The notes beneath the pieces were generated by a model that was not told the origin of the DNA, searched no databases, and saw nothing but the letters and a program-made list of their open reading frames with translations. A DNA stretch of 34,408 nucleotides from a virus. Positions 1-9,540 of this stretch are shown piece by piece. A program made the translations under genes and the position numbers. Position 1 is the first letter of the stretch; every line of letters begins with the position of its first letter. The stretch lies in the IMG/VR virus record IMGVR_UViG_3300025687_000162, positions 1 through 34,408 of that record, one strand, 5' to 3'.

Positions 1-864
1 AGAAATGCGTAAGGGTTTGATACGGCTTTTTTGATTTACTTTTTGACCAGTTTTAATATCAATAATTGTACCATCAGGAAGATAAAGCAATCCTTTTTCT
101 CTATCATATCTAGAACCAATAGGACTTTCACTTGCTTGAATAATGTCTGTCATCTCTAAAGGTTTAGTTCCTGTACCTACTCCCATTGTGTAGTAGTCTT
201 TCATTGCCTGTGTTAATGGTGTGTCTTCTTCTTCTTCTTCAACAGGTGCTACAGACACAGCAGGAGTTATAGTCTGATCAGGACCACCACGACCATCACC
301 AATACCTGTTTGAGAACCCGGACCATAACCTGTTCTACCAGTTACAACTGAAGGTGTTCCAAAACCAAGTGCTTGAGCAATGTTAGCCATAAGTCCTGTA
401 GCATCGTGTTGTACAGCCATTAGTCTTCCTGAAGAATCAGTATAAATATTATGAACTTGATTAGGACTAATGTTAATACCATACTTACCTACAAACTGAG
501 CAGCATTTTCATTAACAGCATCAGGAGAATCTTCTCCTCTACCTACATTAACACCAGTTGGAGCATTATTATTAGAACCAGATCCAACACTAGATAAACC
601 ACCGCCACCATGACCGCCACCTTGTTCACCCGGTGTTCCAACATTAGCATCGCTATCACCAGCCTGACTACTAAATCCACCAATATTTCCAGCAACATAA
701 GCAGGAATACCCATAGGACCTTTCTTACCTGCACCACCAAGTTCTTTTAATACTTTACCTTCTTGCGGTGTAATCCATGCAAGCATATGCAACTGACCTT
801 CAATGTCAATTGTACGTGGTGCTTTCACCATGTCTTTAAGTGTACCTTTTTTCTTCTTAGTCAT
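1..864 (-). CDS. Gly/Asn-rich virion-associated protein candidate, 3' end outside window
   Basis: An open frame of 288 codons starts at ATG 864 and runs without a stop off the left edge. Its first 8 bases (ATGACTAA) overlap the stop of the upstream 1279-residue gene, a coupling also seen at 24243-24250, which supports this start. The N-terminus is basic (MTKKKKGTLKDMV). It is followed by a segment with LHMLAWITPQEGKVLKELGG, a Gly/Ser/Asn-rich low-complexity stretch (about residues 65-110), an acidic EEEEED run near residue 206, and a region with LLYLPDGTIIDIKTG near the edge. I do not recognise the family. Position after the internal-protein candidates suggests another virion or ejected protein, but this is inference. 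Frames on other registers here are shadows. Confidence 0.8.
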   Translation of the reverse strand, partial: MTKKKKGTLKDMVKAPRTIDIEGQLHMLAWITPQEGKVLKELGGAGKKGPMGIPAYVAGNIGGFSSQAGDSDANVGTPGEQGGGHGGGGLSSVGSGSNNNAPTGVNVGRGEDSPDAVNENAAQFVGKYGINISPNQVHNIYTDSSGRLMAVQHDATGLMANIAQALGFGTPSVVTGRTGYGPGSQTGIGDGRGGPDQTITPAVSVAPVEEEEEDTPLTQAMKDYYTMGVGTGTKPLEMTDIIQASESPIGSRYDREKGLLYLPDGTIIDIKTGQKVNQKSRIKPLRIS

Positions 865-3800
865 TTGGATCTATCCTTGAGTTAAATAGTTGTTGATATA
901 TATTATTAATCTGATCAGTTGGAACATCTGCAAGCGGTCCTTGGAATGTTTCCCTTGGTTTTAATTCAGAAGGTATAAAATTATTCTGATCAGCAGCATA
1001 AATTAATTCCAATTCACTAGGTTGTAATGATCTTTTTTTTCCACCTAATGTAACTTCCTGCGTTAATCCTTCAATACTAAAACCCATATCTTTATATAAT
1101 TGTAACACGCCACGAAGATTTTTAAAACCTTCTAGCCTTTTCTTCTGCGCATTCTTATATTCTGACAATATATCTTCTGATGTAGCATTAGGATTATTTA
1201 AAACATTTTTTAATGTTCTATCTGCTTTATTAATTTCATTAATAGGTTTAAATAAATTATAACCTATGCCTACACTTATATCATTAACATTTCTTCTAAA
1301 ACCTAATAAAGCAGGAATATCTACATCACCTTCTGATATTGTATAAAGGTTATCAGACATGCCAGAATTTTCATAATCTTTTCTTCTATTATACCATCTT
1401 ATATAACTTGGATCATATAAATCAACAATATTTTTTAAAGCACGAGCAACAAAACCTTTTTCTGGACTATCAAAATCTTGCTTACCTGTATACATATCTC
1501 TTAATGTTTCTGTAATCATAGATGGTCCTACAATAGGATATAAAGTTTGTTCTAAAGTTCCTGTCCAAAGTTTATTTAATTCAAAATCTGATTTTGGATC
1601 ACCATCTAAAAATCTTTCATGTAAAAATCTAGCACCTACTTTAACAATATTATATGGATCGTATGCTCCTAAAGAAACATTAGGAGCAACAATATGTCCA
1701 GTTCTTTTATCACGTTGTATTGGTCCATAATAAAGTTTATCTTGATTAACATTATATCCCGGACCTAATAAATTCATAGCATTATCTTGTTCTTTTGTAA
1801 TACCAAAAGCACTCATAGTTAAGTTATGTGCTATTGTACCAAGACTACCTGCAACAGTCATACCTGCAAGCCTTGTAGCTGCAGCTTGCCTTAATGCTGC
1901 GGCATTAAAGTTTTCATCACTAGCTTTAAATCCAGCATTATAAGCATCTTTAAGTGTGTACTTAACAAGATTTTTAGAAGTACGAATTGATTCTTCAGCA
2001 AAAGACACAAAGTCTCCAAAAGGAGAATAACCAGACATTTTAAATATTTTAGGAACAAGCTGATAGTTAGGCATAAGATCTCTTGTTCTTTGTGCTGCCA
2101 TTTTTTTAATTGCATCATCTGCCATATTTGGGTATACTTTTTTAAGATAATCTTTTGTTCTTTCAAAATGTATGATCTTAAAAAAATCATCTTCTGCTTG
2201 ATATATTTCAGTAAGTTTTTTACCTGCTTCTTTTACTTTACTTCCTTGAGTTATTCTTGAAATATAAGAATCTGGATTTCTAAATGCTTCATTAAGATTT
2301 CTTCTAACAATACCTAAACCAACACCAGAATTAGTAACACCTAGTTCTATATATTCAGCTATTTGATCTGCTAATTCTTTACTATTTTTATTACGAAGTT
2401 GTCCAGCAATTGTTTTTGCAGCAGTTTGAATTGTTTCTCCTTTTGGTAATATACCATTAGCTGTAAGAAAAACAACATTACCCATCATATTTTTTCCATG
2501 AGTTCCAACATTTAAAACAGTTTTAGCATACTGAGTAGAACCTTTTATAGTTGCTCCATACCTAAAAATATTTTTTAAAAGTACAGGTTTAATACTATCT
2601 AAATTAACATCAAACCCATTTTTAATTGCATCTGCATAAGCCTTATCTGCATAAACACCCTGTAAAGGATTTACTACATCACCTTTTTCTGCACCTTGAA
2701 ATACCCAGTTTAATTTTTTATCTGCACCCACATCAGAAGATAAGTCAACCATAGTCTTTTGAACTTGTGCAATTGCTTCGTCCTGTGTCATTTGTGGATT
2801 TGCTTCACGCAAACGTCTTACTTTATTTTGAAATTGTATACTTAATTGACCTGCAATATCTTCTAAGAATTCATACTGAGCATTCATAGTGGACAATTTA
2901 ACATAAGTATTTTTAAAGTTTTCTTTAGGATCTTTTACTTCTCCAAGTAAATCACGAATACTTACATCAATATCTTTTTTAGACATTAATGGTTTACTTG
3001 ATGATGTATACTTATTTTTACCTGCCAAACTTTCCATAAAACTAGAAAAAGTATTAGTATCTTCTGTCTTAGCAAGTTTTTCTAAATTTTCTTGGACAAT
3101 AGGATTGGTTTTGTCTACGCCTAACTGACGAGCAATATAGTCAGCAGCATTTTCTACTACATCATCAGTAATATTATTAATAAGATCATCACCTTCTTGT
3201 CGTGTAATTTCACCTGTTCTTACACGTTCATTAATTAAACGAACACGCTGTATATTATTTGGACGTGATAATATTTTTTTAGATAATTCTTTTTTATAAG
3301 CAGGGTTGTCAAAAATTTGATATGATGTATTAATATACACACCAAGATTAGAATCAATTGTTGCTTTTAAAGGACCTGCACCAATAGGAAGACGAGCAGA
3401 TAAACCATCTAATTCATCTCGCATTAATTTAACATTATCTGCAACATCAGGAGCAATACTACGAAGAAGAGTTAATCTGTCTTCATTTCCTTTCAATGCT
3501 TTATCAATTACATCTTCATAAAATTCTTGTGTTTTATATTGTTCTGGTAATGTATCATCAATAGATTTTTGTAAGTCTTGTGCGAAAGCATCAGCACGAA
3601 GAATAGCAACTTTATCTGCTCCTTCTCTTTTAAATAGTGAAGCTATAAAATTATCGTCAGTTCCCATACGAGAACCTAAATATTGACCGATACGTCTACG
3701 TGGTTTTTCTGTAATGTCTGCTAGTTTATATACATAAGGACGAGCAGCACCACGTGTTGTATCACCTATCTGTGTAACAACATTACGAACAGAAGATAAA

Positions 3801-4696
3801 GAACCTTGTCTATAGCTACGAGCAAGAGCAGAAGCCATTGAACCTGCAGAATGTACACCTGCACCAAACAAACCTTCAATAGCAAGATTACGAATAAATG
3901 CATCAAGATAATCTTTTGCTTCAATATCTTTAGGATTTTCTGCTAGTTGTTGAAGACGTTTCATTGCTTCTGGATCTTCAAATATATAGGCTCTTACCAT
4001 ATCAAATTCATTTTCTCTTGGATCTTGCATAAGAGTAGCACCTGTAGTATACGCTACACCATATTTACCTGCTTGAGCAAACTTCTTTCCACGTGATCCT
4101 AGTCTTGTATATGCATTTCTAATAAATGGTGTTGAACGTGCTATAGTATTTAATCCTTTTGAAGCAAGACTAGTAGGCATAGCATAACTTGCCATAGTGC
4201 CACCAAGTTCTTCAAGACCTGCTAAAAGTCCTTCACCATGATATGGATCTAGATAACCTTGCATATCTCTTTGCATACTTTCAGGAATAATATAATTATA
4301 TGCTTTTGAAGTTTTTTCTAAAAGTTCACTCTTACCTACTTTATCAGGTATAAATGCTTCACCTAGCATTCCTACTGCTTCAACTGTTTCACCTAATGCT
4401 CTTCTAAACATACGACCCGGAGAACCGCCACTGTACGGATCACCTGCAATATAGTTTTCTAAATCTTTTCTGCGAGGATCATCAGGTGCAAGATTAAACA
4501 TGTCACCATATTCTTTAGCTTCTGCTAATAAACTTTTTTCTTCTTGAGCAGCACCAGTAATATCTGCAACATCTATCTCAAAAGATCTTGCAACATTACT
4601 TAAATCTTCTTTAGTAATAGATCCCTTTTCAGCCTTTATACCAGACAGAGTACTTTTAATATCATTATAAGTTTGGGACTTTGAAGATAGTGCCAT
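857..4696 (-). CDS. Giant internal virion / DNA-ejection protein candidate (1279 aa)
   Basis: This is the longest gene in the window. It is largely alpha-helical in appearance, with many charged heptads, no signal peptide, and a central stretch near residues 725-745 (NMMGNVVFLTANG) that could insert into a membrane. Another small-residue and hydrophobic stretch lies near residues 950-975 (AATRLAGMTVAGSLGT). In short-tailed phages, one to three very large proteins at the end of the tail module form the internal core and are ejected ahead of the DNA; size, composition and position fit that role. I see no lytic transglycosylase or peptidase motif. The start is ATG 4696, one base after the upstream stop (TAATATG). 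The 3' end overlaps the next gene by 8 bases. The ejection role is inferred from context, not from a recognised domain. Confidence 0.85.
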   Translation of the reverse strand: MALSSKSQTYNDIKSTLSGIKAEKGSITKEDLSNVARSFEIDVADITGAAQEEKSLLAEAKEYGDMFNLAPDDPRRKDLENYIAGDPYSGGSPGRMFRRALGETVEAVGMLGEAFIPDKVGKSELLEKTSKAYNYIIPESMQRDMQGYLDPYHGEGLLAGLEELGGTMASYAMPTSLASKGLNTIARSTPFIRNAYTRLGSRGKKFAQAGKYGVAYTTGATLMQDPRENEFDMVRAYIFEDPEAMKRLQQLAENPKDIEAKDYLDAFIRNLAIEGLFGAGVHSAGSMASALARSYRQGSLSSVRNVVTQIGDTTRGAARPYVYKLADITEKPRRRIGQYLGSRMGTDDNFIASLFKREGADKVAILRADAFAQDLQKSIDDTLPEQYKTQEFYEDVIDKALKGNEDRLTLLRSIAPDVADNVKLMRDELDGLSARLPIGAGPLKATIDSNLGVYINTSYQIFDNPAYKKELSKKILSRPNNIQRVRLINERVRTGEITRQEGDDLINNITDDVVENAADYIARQLGVDKTNPIVQENLEKLAKTEDTNTFSSFMESLAGKNKYTSSSKPLMSKKDIDVSIRDLLGEVKDPKENFKNTYVKLSTMNAQYEFLEDIAGQLSIQFQNKVRRLREANPQMTQDEAIAQVQKTMVDLSSDVGADKKLNWVFQGAEKGDVVNPLQGVYADKAYADAIKNGFDVNLDSIKPVLLKNIFRYGATIKGSTQYAKTVLNVGTHGKNMMGNVVFLTANGILPKGETIQTAAKTIAGQLRNKNSKELADQIAEYIELGVTNSGVGLGIVRRNLNEAFRNPDSYISRITQGSKVKEAGKKLTEIYQAEDDFFKIIHFERTKDYLKKVYPNMADDAIKKMAAQRTRDLMPNYQLVPKIFKMSGYSPFGDFVSFAEESIRTSKNLVKYTLKDAYNAGFKASDENFNAAALRQAAATRLAGMTVAGSLGTIAHNLTMSAFGITKEQDNAMNLLGPGYNVNQDKLYYGPIQRDKRTGHIVAPNVSLGAYDPYNIVKVGARFLHERFLDGDPKSDFELNKLWTGTLEQTLYPIVGPSMITETLRDMYTGKQDFDSPEKGFVARALKNIVDLYDPSYIRWYNRRKDYENSGMSDNLYTISEGDVDIPALLGFRRNVNDISVGIGYNLFKPINEINKADRTLKNVLNNPNATSEDILSEYKNAQKKRLEGFKNLRGVLQLYKDMGFSIEGLTQEVTLGGKKRSLQPSELELIYAADQNNFIPSELKPRETFQGPLADVPTDQINNIYQQLFNSRIDPND

Positions 4697-4697
4697 A

Positions 4698-6512
4698 TTA
4701 TTTTGCGCCTATTGCTTCCAAAATATCTTCTGTAATTTCAGGAGCAGCATCAACAGGCGATTGATTATCTACAGAAGTATCTGTATCTACAGGAGTACCA
4801 TTAGGAGTATTAGGATTCATATTCATAAGAATTGATTGCACTAACTCTTGTTGTTTTTCTGCTGTATTATACATTTCAGGGTTTTCAGAAATTATAGAAC
4901 GTGCCTGACTTTTTGCACTATTAACAGCAGTAACTGCATTTTTACCTGAAAACCCTAAATTTCCTGCTAAAGAAGTTAAATCACTAGTTACATCTAAACC
5001 TATTAAATAATCAGTAGGAGCAGTTAATTGATATATATCTATTAATCCACTAGTTTGTGTTTTAGCAAGAGCAGCTTGTGCTTCAATTTCAGAAATACGT
5101 CCTTCAGCTAATGCCTTTTGAATTTCATAACGAGCAAGTTCTACATCAGGTCTTTCTCCTTCTGCATAATCTACACCTGTAGCAATTTGAGTAGCTAAAG
5201 GATCTCTTGGATCTGCACCTGCAATACCAAGTAACACATCAGAACCATACTGAATAGGTCCTGCTTCTCTTTCTAATTTTTCTAATTTCTTTTTAGCATA
5301 TTCTTCTTGCTGTTCCCTAAACTTTTTTTGTTCTTCAAGTAAGTTTGTACCAAGCATCATACTTTGAAGATACTTTTCAACAATATCTTTTTTAGTTACC
5401 GTCATATCATCAGAACCAGTGTCTTGAGTTTCTATAACATCTGTCATTGTTGAAGTCATAGAAGGAGCAGATGTCATAACCTGATCCATATCTACATCTT
5501 CTGACATATAACTAGGTTGCTCATCTTTTAAATACATTCCTGATACTGTGTAAAATGGACGCAAATAAGGACTACCTACAGAACTTCCTGCTTGTAGTTT
5601 CTTAGTCATGCCTGATAGACCACCTTCAGATTGATAAGCAATCTTACCGCCAGTATTAAAGAAACCAAAAGCAGATCCTACCTTACCAACAGAACCTAAC
5701 ACACCAGCTAATTGTTGGAAGGTAGAAGGTTTTTGATATGGCGTATACTGTTCTTGACCATAGGCTTGATAAGGATAACCATAAAGAGTAGATTGATACT
5801 GACCAAGAAGATCATATGGATACTGTTGTTGTTTTAAGAAATCTTGATATTGAATATCTAGCCCTGCTTGTGTCATTCCTCTTTGTGCTTCACCAATACC
5901 AGATAATGCTGTTAGTTCAGCAAGAGATTGTTTAGGAGCAATTTGACCCAGAGATGTAAGACCTGAAGCAGCCTGACGCTCACGTTCTTTCTGAGATTCA
6001 AATGCACGAAGACCAGTTTCATATGCAGCCTGTTGACCTTTAGTTTGAATATCACCTAACTGTTGTTGTAGATTACGTTGTGCTTCTGCTTCAAGAATAG
6101 CTTGACGAGAACCACCCATGCCACCTACTTGTGTAGCAGCAGCACTAATATCTTGCATTGGGCGTTGTGCTTGTCTAATTGCTTCACGTTTTTCTACATC
6201 AATAACTGCTTGCTGATATGGTGACATATATTGCTGTGCAGTAGCAGGAGTATATTGTTGTGCAAGACCTGCAGTTAAACCTGCAGCAGGAGCAAAGTAT
6301 TGTTGACCAGAACCTACAAGACCTGCAATACCACCCATAGCTGCTAGTTCTTCTGGTGAAAAACCTGCTATACGTGGAGCAGTATAAGTTTGAAATCCTG
6401 CTCCCTTTTTTGCTTCATAGATATTCTTAGCTTCTTTAAGAAGATCTGCTAGTCCTGATGTATAATCCTTTGGAATATCATATGCAGGTGTTGTACCTAT
6501 ATCTACTGCCAT
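4698..6512 (-). CDS. Internal / ejection protein candidate, Ala-Gln-rich (604 aa)
   Basis: The first 230 residues are Ala/Gln/Gly-rich and helical (MSPYQQAVIDVEKREAIRQA near residue 96, then GGMGGSRQAILEAEAQRN), a composition I recall from uncharacterised marine phage virion proteins. A Tyr/Gln/Pro-rich segment follows (about 230-265). Next comes FFNTGGKIAYQSEGGLSG near residue 285, an internal copy of the GGKI motif that ends several other proteins here. An acidic linker (SEDVDMDQVM), a charged coiled coil (KKFREQQEEYAKKKLEKLERE) and an acidic Asp/Pro/Thr-rich C-terminus complete it. The start ATG 6512 lies just downstream of a GGGAG Shine-Dalgarno sequence and one base after the upstream stop. 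Its place between the tail proteins and the 1279-residue protein suggests a partner in the internal core. The role is inferred. Confidence 0.85.
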   Translation of the reverse strand: MAVDIGTTPAYDIPKDYTSGLADLLKEAKNIYEAKKGAGFQTYTAPRIAGFSPEELAAMGGIAGLVGSGQQYFAPAAGLTAGLAQQYTPATAQQYMSPYQQAVIDVEKREAIRQAQRPMQDISAAATQVGGMGGSRQAILEAEAQRNLQQQLGDIQTKGQQAAYETGLRAFESQKERERQAASGLTSLGQIAPKQSLAELTALSGIGEAQRGMTQAGLDIQYQDFLKQQQYPYDLLGQYQSTLYGYPYQAYGQEQYTPYQKPSTFQQLAGVLGSVGKVGSAFGFFNTGGKIAYQSEGGLSGMTKKLQAGSSVGSPYLRPFYTVSGMYLKDEQPSYMSEDVDMDQVMTSAPSMTSTMTDVIETQDTGSDDMTVTKKDIVEKYLQSMMLGTNLLEEQKKFREQQEEYAKKKLEKLEREAGPIQYGSDVLLGIAGADPRDPLATQIATGVDYAEGERPDVELARYEIQKALAEGRISEIEAQAALAKTQTSGLIDIYQLTAPTDYLIGLDVTSDLTSLAGNLGFSGKNAVTAVNSAKSQARSIISENPEMYNTAEKQQELVQSILMNMNPNTPNGTPVDTDTSVDNQSPVDAAPEITEDILEAIGAK

Positions 6513-6513
6513 T

Positions 6514-7224
6514 TTACATTAACTCCCGAAACAATTTATTTTCGTTTACTTCCTTTTGTTGTGTTGATTTACCATTTGCATCTTTACGAACTTCTTCCAT
6601 AAATCTGTCTAACTTTCTTGCACCTGCATTAGATGAACCATTACCTAATTCAGACACAACATCTGCAGCAATAACATATTCATCTGCACTTAACAATGCA
6701 TTCTTAATATTAGGATCACCTTTTACTTTAAAAGGTATTTTATCATCCATACCGTCACCCGGTCCTTTTACCTGACCTTCAAATGTTCTTGAGTTAGCCT
6801 GTCTACCTGCCGCTAAAGCTGCTGTTAAACCATCTGTAGGCTGCATAGGCGGCTGTTGAGGCATTGGTTGCTGCATGGGTACAGGAATTTCTTGCATAGG
6901 CTGCTGCGGCATTACAGGCTGATTAAGCATAGGTTGTTCAAATTTAGCTAGTTTATTTAAACCAAAATCCATAAGTTGCTGCATTGCTTCTTTACCAGAT
7001 TTAAATCCAGTAGATAAACCTGACAGCCCAGACATTGCTTCATTCAAATTAAATGCTTCAGGTAAACCAGTACGTGGATTAACAGTTAGCTCACCCATAC
7101 GTCTAAGCATATTAATTTCTGGTTTTGACATGTGTACTAATTCTGTGTCACCCATACGTCCACGCAGTGCAAGAAGATTAGATAACCCACTCATGGGTGC
7201 ATTTCTGTTTACCATATACGCCAT
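6514..7224 (-). CDS. Conserved phage structural protein with Pro/Met/Gln linker (236 aa)
   Basis: It has two conserved-looking segments joined by a Pro/Met/Gln-rich linker (about residues 98-132, with repeated QQPM). The N-terminal segment has GDTELVHMSKPEINMLRRMG and TVNPRTGLPEAF (25-58). The C-terminal segment has KGPGDGMDDKIP then SADEYVIAADVVSELGNGSS (about 153-199). I recall this pairing, including the GPGxGMxDxIP and VIxADVVSxLGxGS signatures, from uncharacterised proteins near tail genes in many phages. No function is established to my knowledge. The start is fixed by a TAATG junction with the upstream gene at 7224. It is likely a minor virion or assembly protein. Confidence 0.85.
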   Translation of the reverse strand: MAYMVNRNAPMSGLSNLLALRGRMGDTELVHMSKPEINMLRRMGELTVNPRTGLPEAFNLNEAMSGLSGLSTGFKSGKEAMQQLMDFGLNKLAKFEQPMLNQPVMPQQPMQEIPVPMQQPMPQQPPMQPTDGLTAALAAGRQANSRTFEGQVKGPGDGMDDKIPFKVKGDPNIKNALLSADEYVIAADVVSELGNGSSNAGARKLDRFMEEVRKDANGKSTQQKEVNENKLFRELM

Positions 7225-7439
7225 TATTTTACCTTATTAGGCATCATATAATTTGATTGTGCCTTAGTCATATCTGCTTGAAAGTTACTATTACTCTTAT
7301 TATACAACGAATTCATGTTCAATGCCAGCCCTTGCACCGTTTTTGTACCAAAATAATCAGATGTTTGTACTACACCTTTATTAATATTTGACACAAATGT
7401 ACTATTATTTATTAAATCAAAATAAGATTTATTGTCCAT
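7224..7439 (-). CDS. Small Asn/Ser-rich hypothetical protein (71 aa)
   Basis: It is polar and Asn-rich (MDNKSYFDLINNSTFVSN..., ending SNYMMPNKVK), with no membrane segment, cysteine or recognisable motif. Both ends are TAATG junctions (start at 7439, stop shared at 7224), so it is almost certainly translated as part of the operon. It lies between tail-tip genes and internal-protein candidates and may be a minor virion component. I do not recognise it. Confidence 0.75.
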   Translation of the reverse strand: MDNKSYFDLINNSTFVSNINKGVVQTSDYFGTKTVQGLALNMNSLYNKSNSNFQADMTKAQSNYMMPNKVK

Positions 7440-7711
7440 TAGTTAAAATCCACCCATCCTGTTCCGCTAACATAACCACGAAATTTACTTGCACTAGAAG
7501 AAAAAGCAATATCTCCATTACTTGGTCTACCTATTTCTCCAACTGTCACAACTGTGTATACTTTTGTTGAAGGTCTGTTATCTACTTGTGCATCCCTTGT
7601 ATCTAATTCATAACCAAGTAAATCTGAAAACTGTCTTAGTTCTCTATATACTTCTTCAGCAGTCATATTATTAGTCATTCTATAAGATGGAAGTCTTGGA
7701 TAATTAGCCAC
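7439..7711 (-). CDS. Small tail-region protein with GTG start (90 aa)
   Basis: The start codon is GTG at 7711. It shares its G with the TAG stop of the upstream nozzle-like gene (TAGTG), a variant of the TAATG couplings used elsewhere here. The N-terminal half is helical (MTAEEVYRELRQFSDLLGYEL). The C-terminal half looks beta-rich and ends SKFRGYVSGTGWVDFN. Such short proteins with a final Gly/Trp strand often sit beside tail-tip genes in marine phages, but I know no function. It is probably a small tail or adhesion accessory. Confidence 0.8.
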   Translation of the reverse strand: MANYPRLPSYRMTNNMTAEEVYRELRQFSDLLGYELDTRDAQVDNRPSTKVYTVVTVGEIGRPSNGDIAFSSSASKFRGYVSGTGWVDFN

Positions 7712-9537
7712 TATCTGCCACCATCTGGTCTTACATTTGCTCTAACAGATCCCCAACGCCATGAACCATTTGAACTAGCAGACACAATAATTTCTGCTTG
7801 TCTACCACGACCACGAAGATCAACCTTTGTTGTATTTTGATTTATAGTATAAGGTCCTTTTGTAATTGGTGTACTATTAGGATACTCACTAAACATAATA
7901 CTAAATTGAATATTACCATTATTTGTAATTGTATAGTCAGGAATAATTCTATCAACAAATAATAATTCATTACCATCATCAATATCAAAAGAAGAAGATT
8001 CAAGATATGATGTTAATATTTTACCATTACCACTATAAACATCTGTTGGTTCATTATTCCATAAATATCTACTATCAGAAGCAGACACACGACCTGCACC
8101 TATAGTATTATCAAATACTCTTTCTCCTGCAAGCACAGAATAAAATGATGTTCCATAAACCCAATGGTTTTCTTTATAGTTATAGATAATATATGAATCA
8201 GGTTCAGTTGAATTTTCTGATGGATATAACCACATAATTTCATTAAATTCTGAATTAACACCTGCAAAGACTTTATCTTTATTTACCATGTTAAAACTAT
8301 CATATAAATATCTACGAACTGTACATTCAAGATTTCTTACTCTTCCATCAAAAGCATAAAAGTTATCTTCTCCCATCCAGTATGAAATACCATCTACATC
8401 TACTGCGGCATGTGGTGCAATAAGACCACAATTAGTTCCTACTTGTTGGAAGCTAAATGTAAATGGTGGTCCTACATATTGCTGTGTATACATTGCAGTA
8501 TTAGTCCAAACATGTATAGCATTTCTAGAACGTATAGAACCTATAATTTCTGTACCACCTGTAAGAACTACTTCACCTGATGTAGAAGAAATAGAAGGTG
8601 TCCAATTAGTATAGTCTTCTTGGTCTGACCAACGTACAAGCATAGGATTATAACTACCTGTACCAAATTCATTAGTACCAAAAGATATAAGATGTCTATC
8701 ATTTGGTGACACTTTAATAGCATTATTAATTGATGGTGAAGCACTAATTACTACGGATCGTTCAGGTGTAATAGAAGAATCTGCATCAAAATAAAAGATA
8801 CGTCCACCACGCCTACATGCAACCATATCTTCTCCCCAATTATCTAAAGACCATTGAGAATTAAGAAATGTAATTGCACCTTCTGCAGCAGGTTCATTCC
8901 ATGCTCTTTGACCAGTTGTACTTACACCTGCATTATATACACCTGCACCATATCCTGTACCCTGAATAGGAACAGTATTTTCTGTAGGTAAAATAAATTC
9001 TATATCTGCTGTACCACCTTGAATTACTGTATTAGTAGCAGTAGTAGTAGCAGAAATAGTAAAACTATTTAAGTTATCTACAGCAACAATAGAGTATTCA
9101 CCAGAAAGAAGAATGCCACTATTACCAATAGATGTAGCAGAAGAAATAAATATTCTGTCATTGACAGATACACCATGACTTGTTATACTTACAACAACAA
9201 GTGGAGAACCAGCAGATGTATCAAATACACTTGTTAAAGCAATTGCAGAAACAAAAGGAGTAATATCATATAGTTCATTTGATTTAACTGCATAAAGAAA
9301 TTTTTCTGTACCAAAAGAAAGAAATTTCTTTGTGTCATTATCAGACCATGTTATGATATCACGAGCAATACCAGTATAAGGAGTATCTATAGCTTTGTTA
9401 TAACCACGAAGGTTCTCTGGCTTTCCTTCACGAAAGCGAACTCTATTCCCATCATACCATTTTCCTTCTTCAGCATACTGTGTAGATTCTCTATGGAAAC
9501 CGGGAATAAATTTTAAAGTGGCTAATTTACCAGCCAT
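7711..9537 (-). CDS. Tail nozzle / hub-like beta-propeller structural protein (608 aa)
   Basis: It is beta-rich with many aromatic and Asn turns. Typical segments are PGFHRESTQYAEEGKWYDGN (start), RWSDQEDYTNWTPS, GGTEIIGSIRSRNAIHVWT, and YWMGEDNFYAFDGRVRNL (about residues 390-410). It resembles the phage family in which the central tail nozzle or stabilising hub of short-tailed phages is built of beta strands (compare P22 gp10 in role, not in proven homology). The insertion around residues 90-180 is Ser/Thr/Val-rich and Ig-like. The start ATG 9537 follows an AAGGTAAG ribosome-binding site. Position between fibres and internal-protein candidates fits a nozzle. The structural role is fairly safe; the exact part is inferred. 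Confidence 0.82.
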   Translation of the reverse strand: MAGKLATLKFIPGFHRESTQYAEEGKWYDGNRVRFREGKPENLRGYNKAIDTPYTGIARDIITWSDNDTKKFLSFGTEKFLYAVKSNELYDITPFVSAIALTSVFDTSAGSPLVVVSITSHGVSVNDRIFISSATSIGNSGILLSGEYSIVAVDNLNSFTISATTTATNTVIQGGTADIEFILPTENTVPIQGTGYGAGVYNAGVSTTGQRAWNEPAAEGAITFLNSQWSLDNWGEDMVACRRGGRIFYFDADSSITPERSVVISASPSINNAIKVSPNDRHLISFGTNEFGTGSYNPMLVRWSDQEDYTNWTPSISSTSGEVVLTGGTEIIGSIRSRNAIHVWTNTAMYTQQYVGPPFTFSFQQVGTNCGLIAPHAAVDVDGISYWMGEDNFYAFDGRVRNLECTVRRYLYDSFNMVNKDKVFAGVNSEFNEIMWLYPSENSTEPDSYIIYNYKENHWVYGTSFYSVLAGERVFDNTIGAGRVSASDSRYLWNNEPTDVYSGNGKILTSYLESSSFDIDDGNELLFVDRIIPDYTITNNGNIQFSIMFSEYPNSTPITKGPYTINQNTTKVDLRGRGRQAEIIVSASSNGSWRWGSVRANVRPDGGR

Positions 9538-9540
9538 ATC

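Noticed and set aside
543-740. A 65-codon hydrophobic frame (Val/Leu-rich)
   Set aside because: It lies inside the partial 288-codon frame (1-864), where it reads Gly/Gly/Ala codons out of frame; the composition is an artefact.
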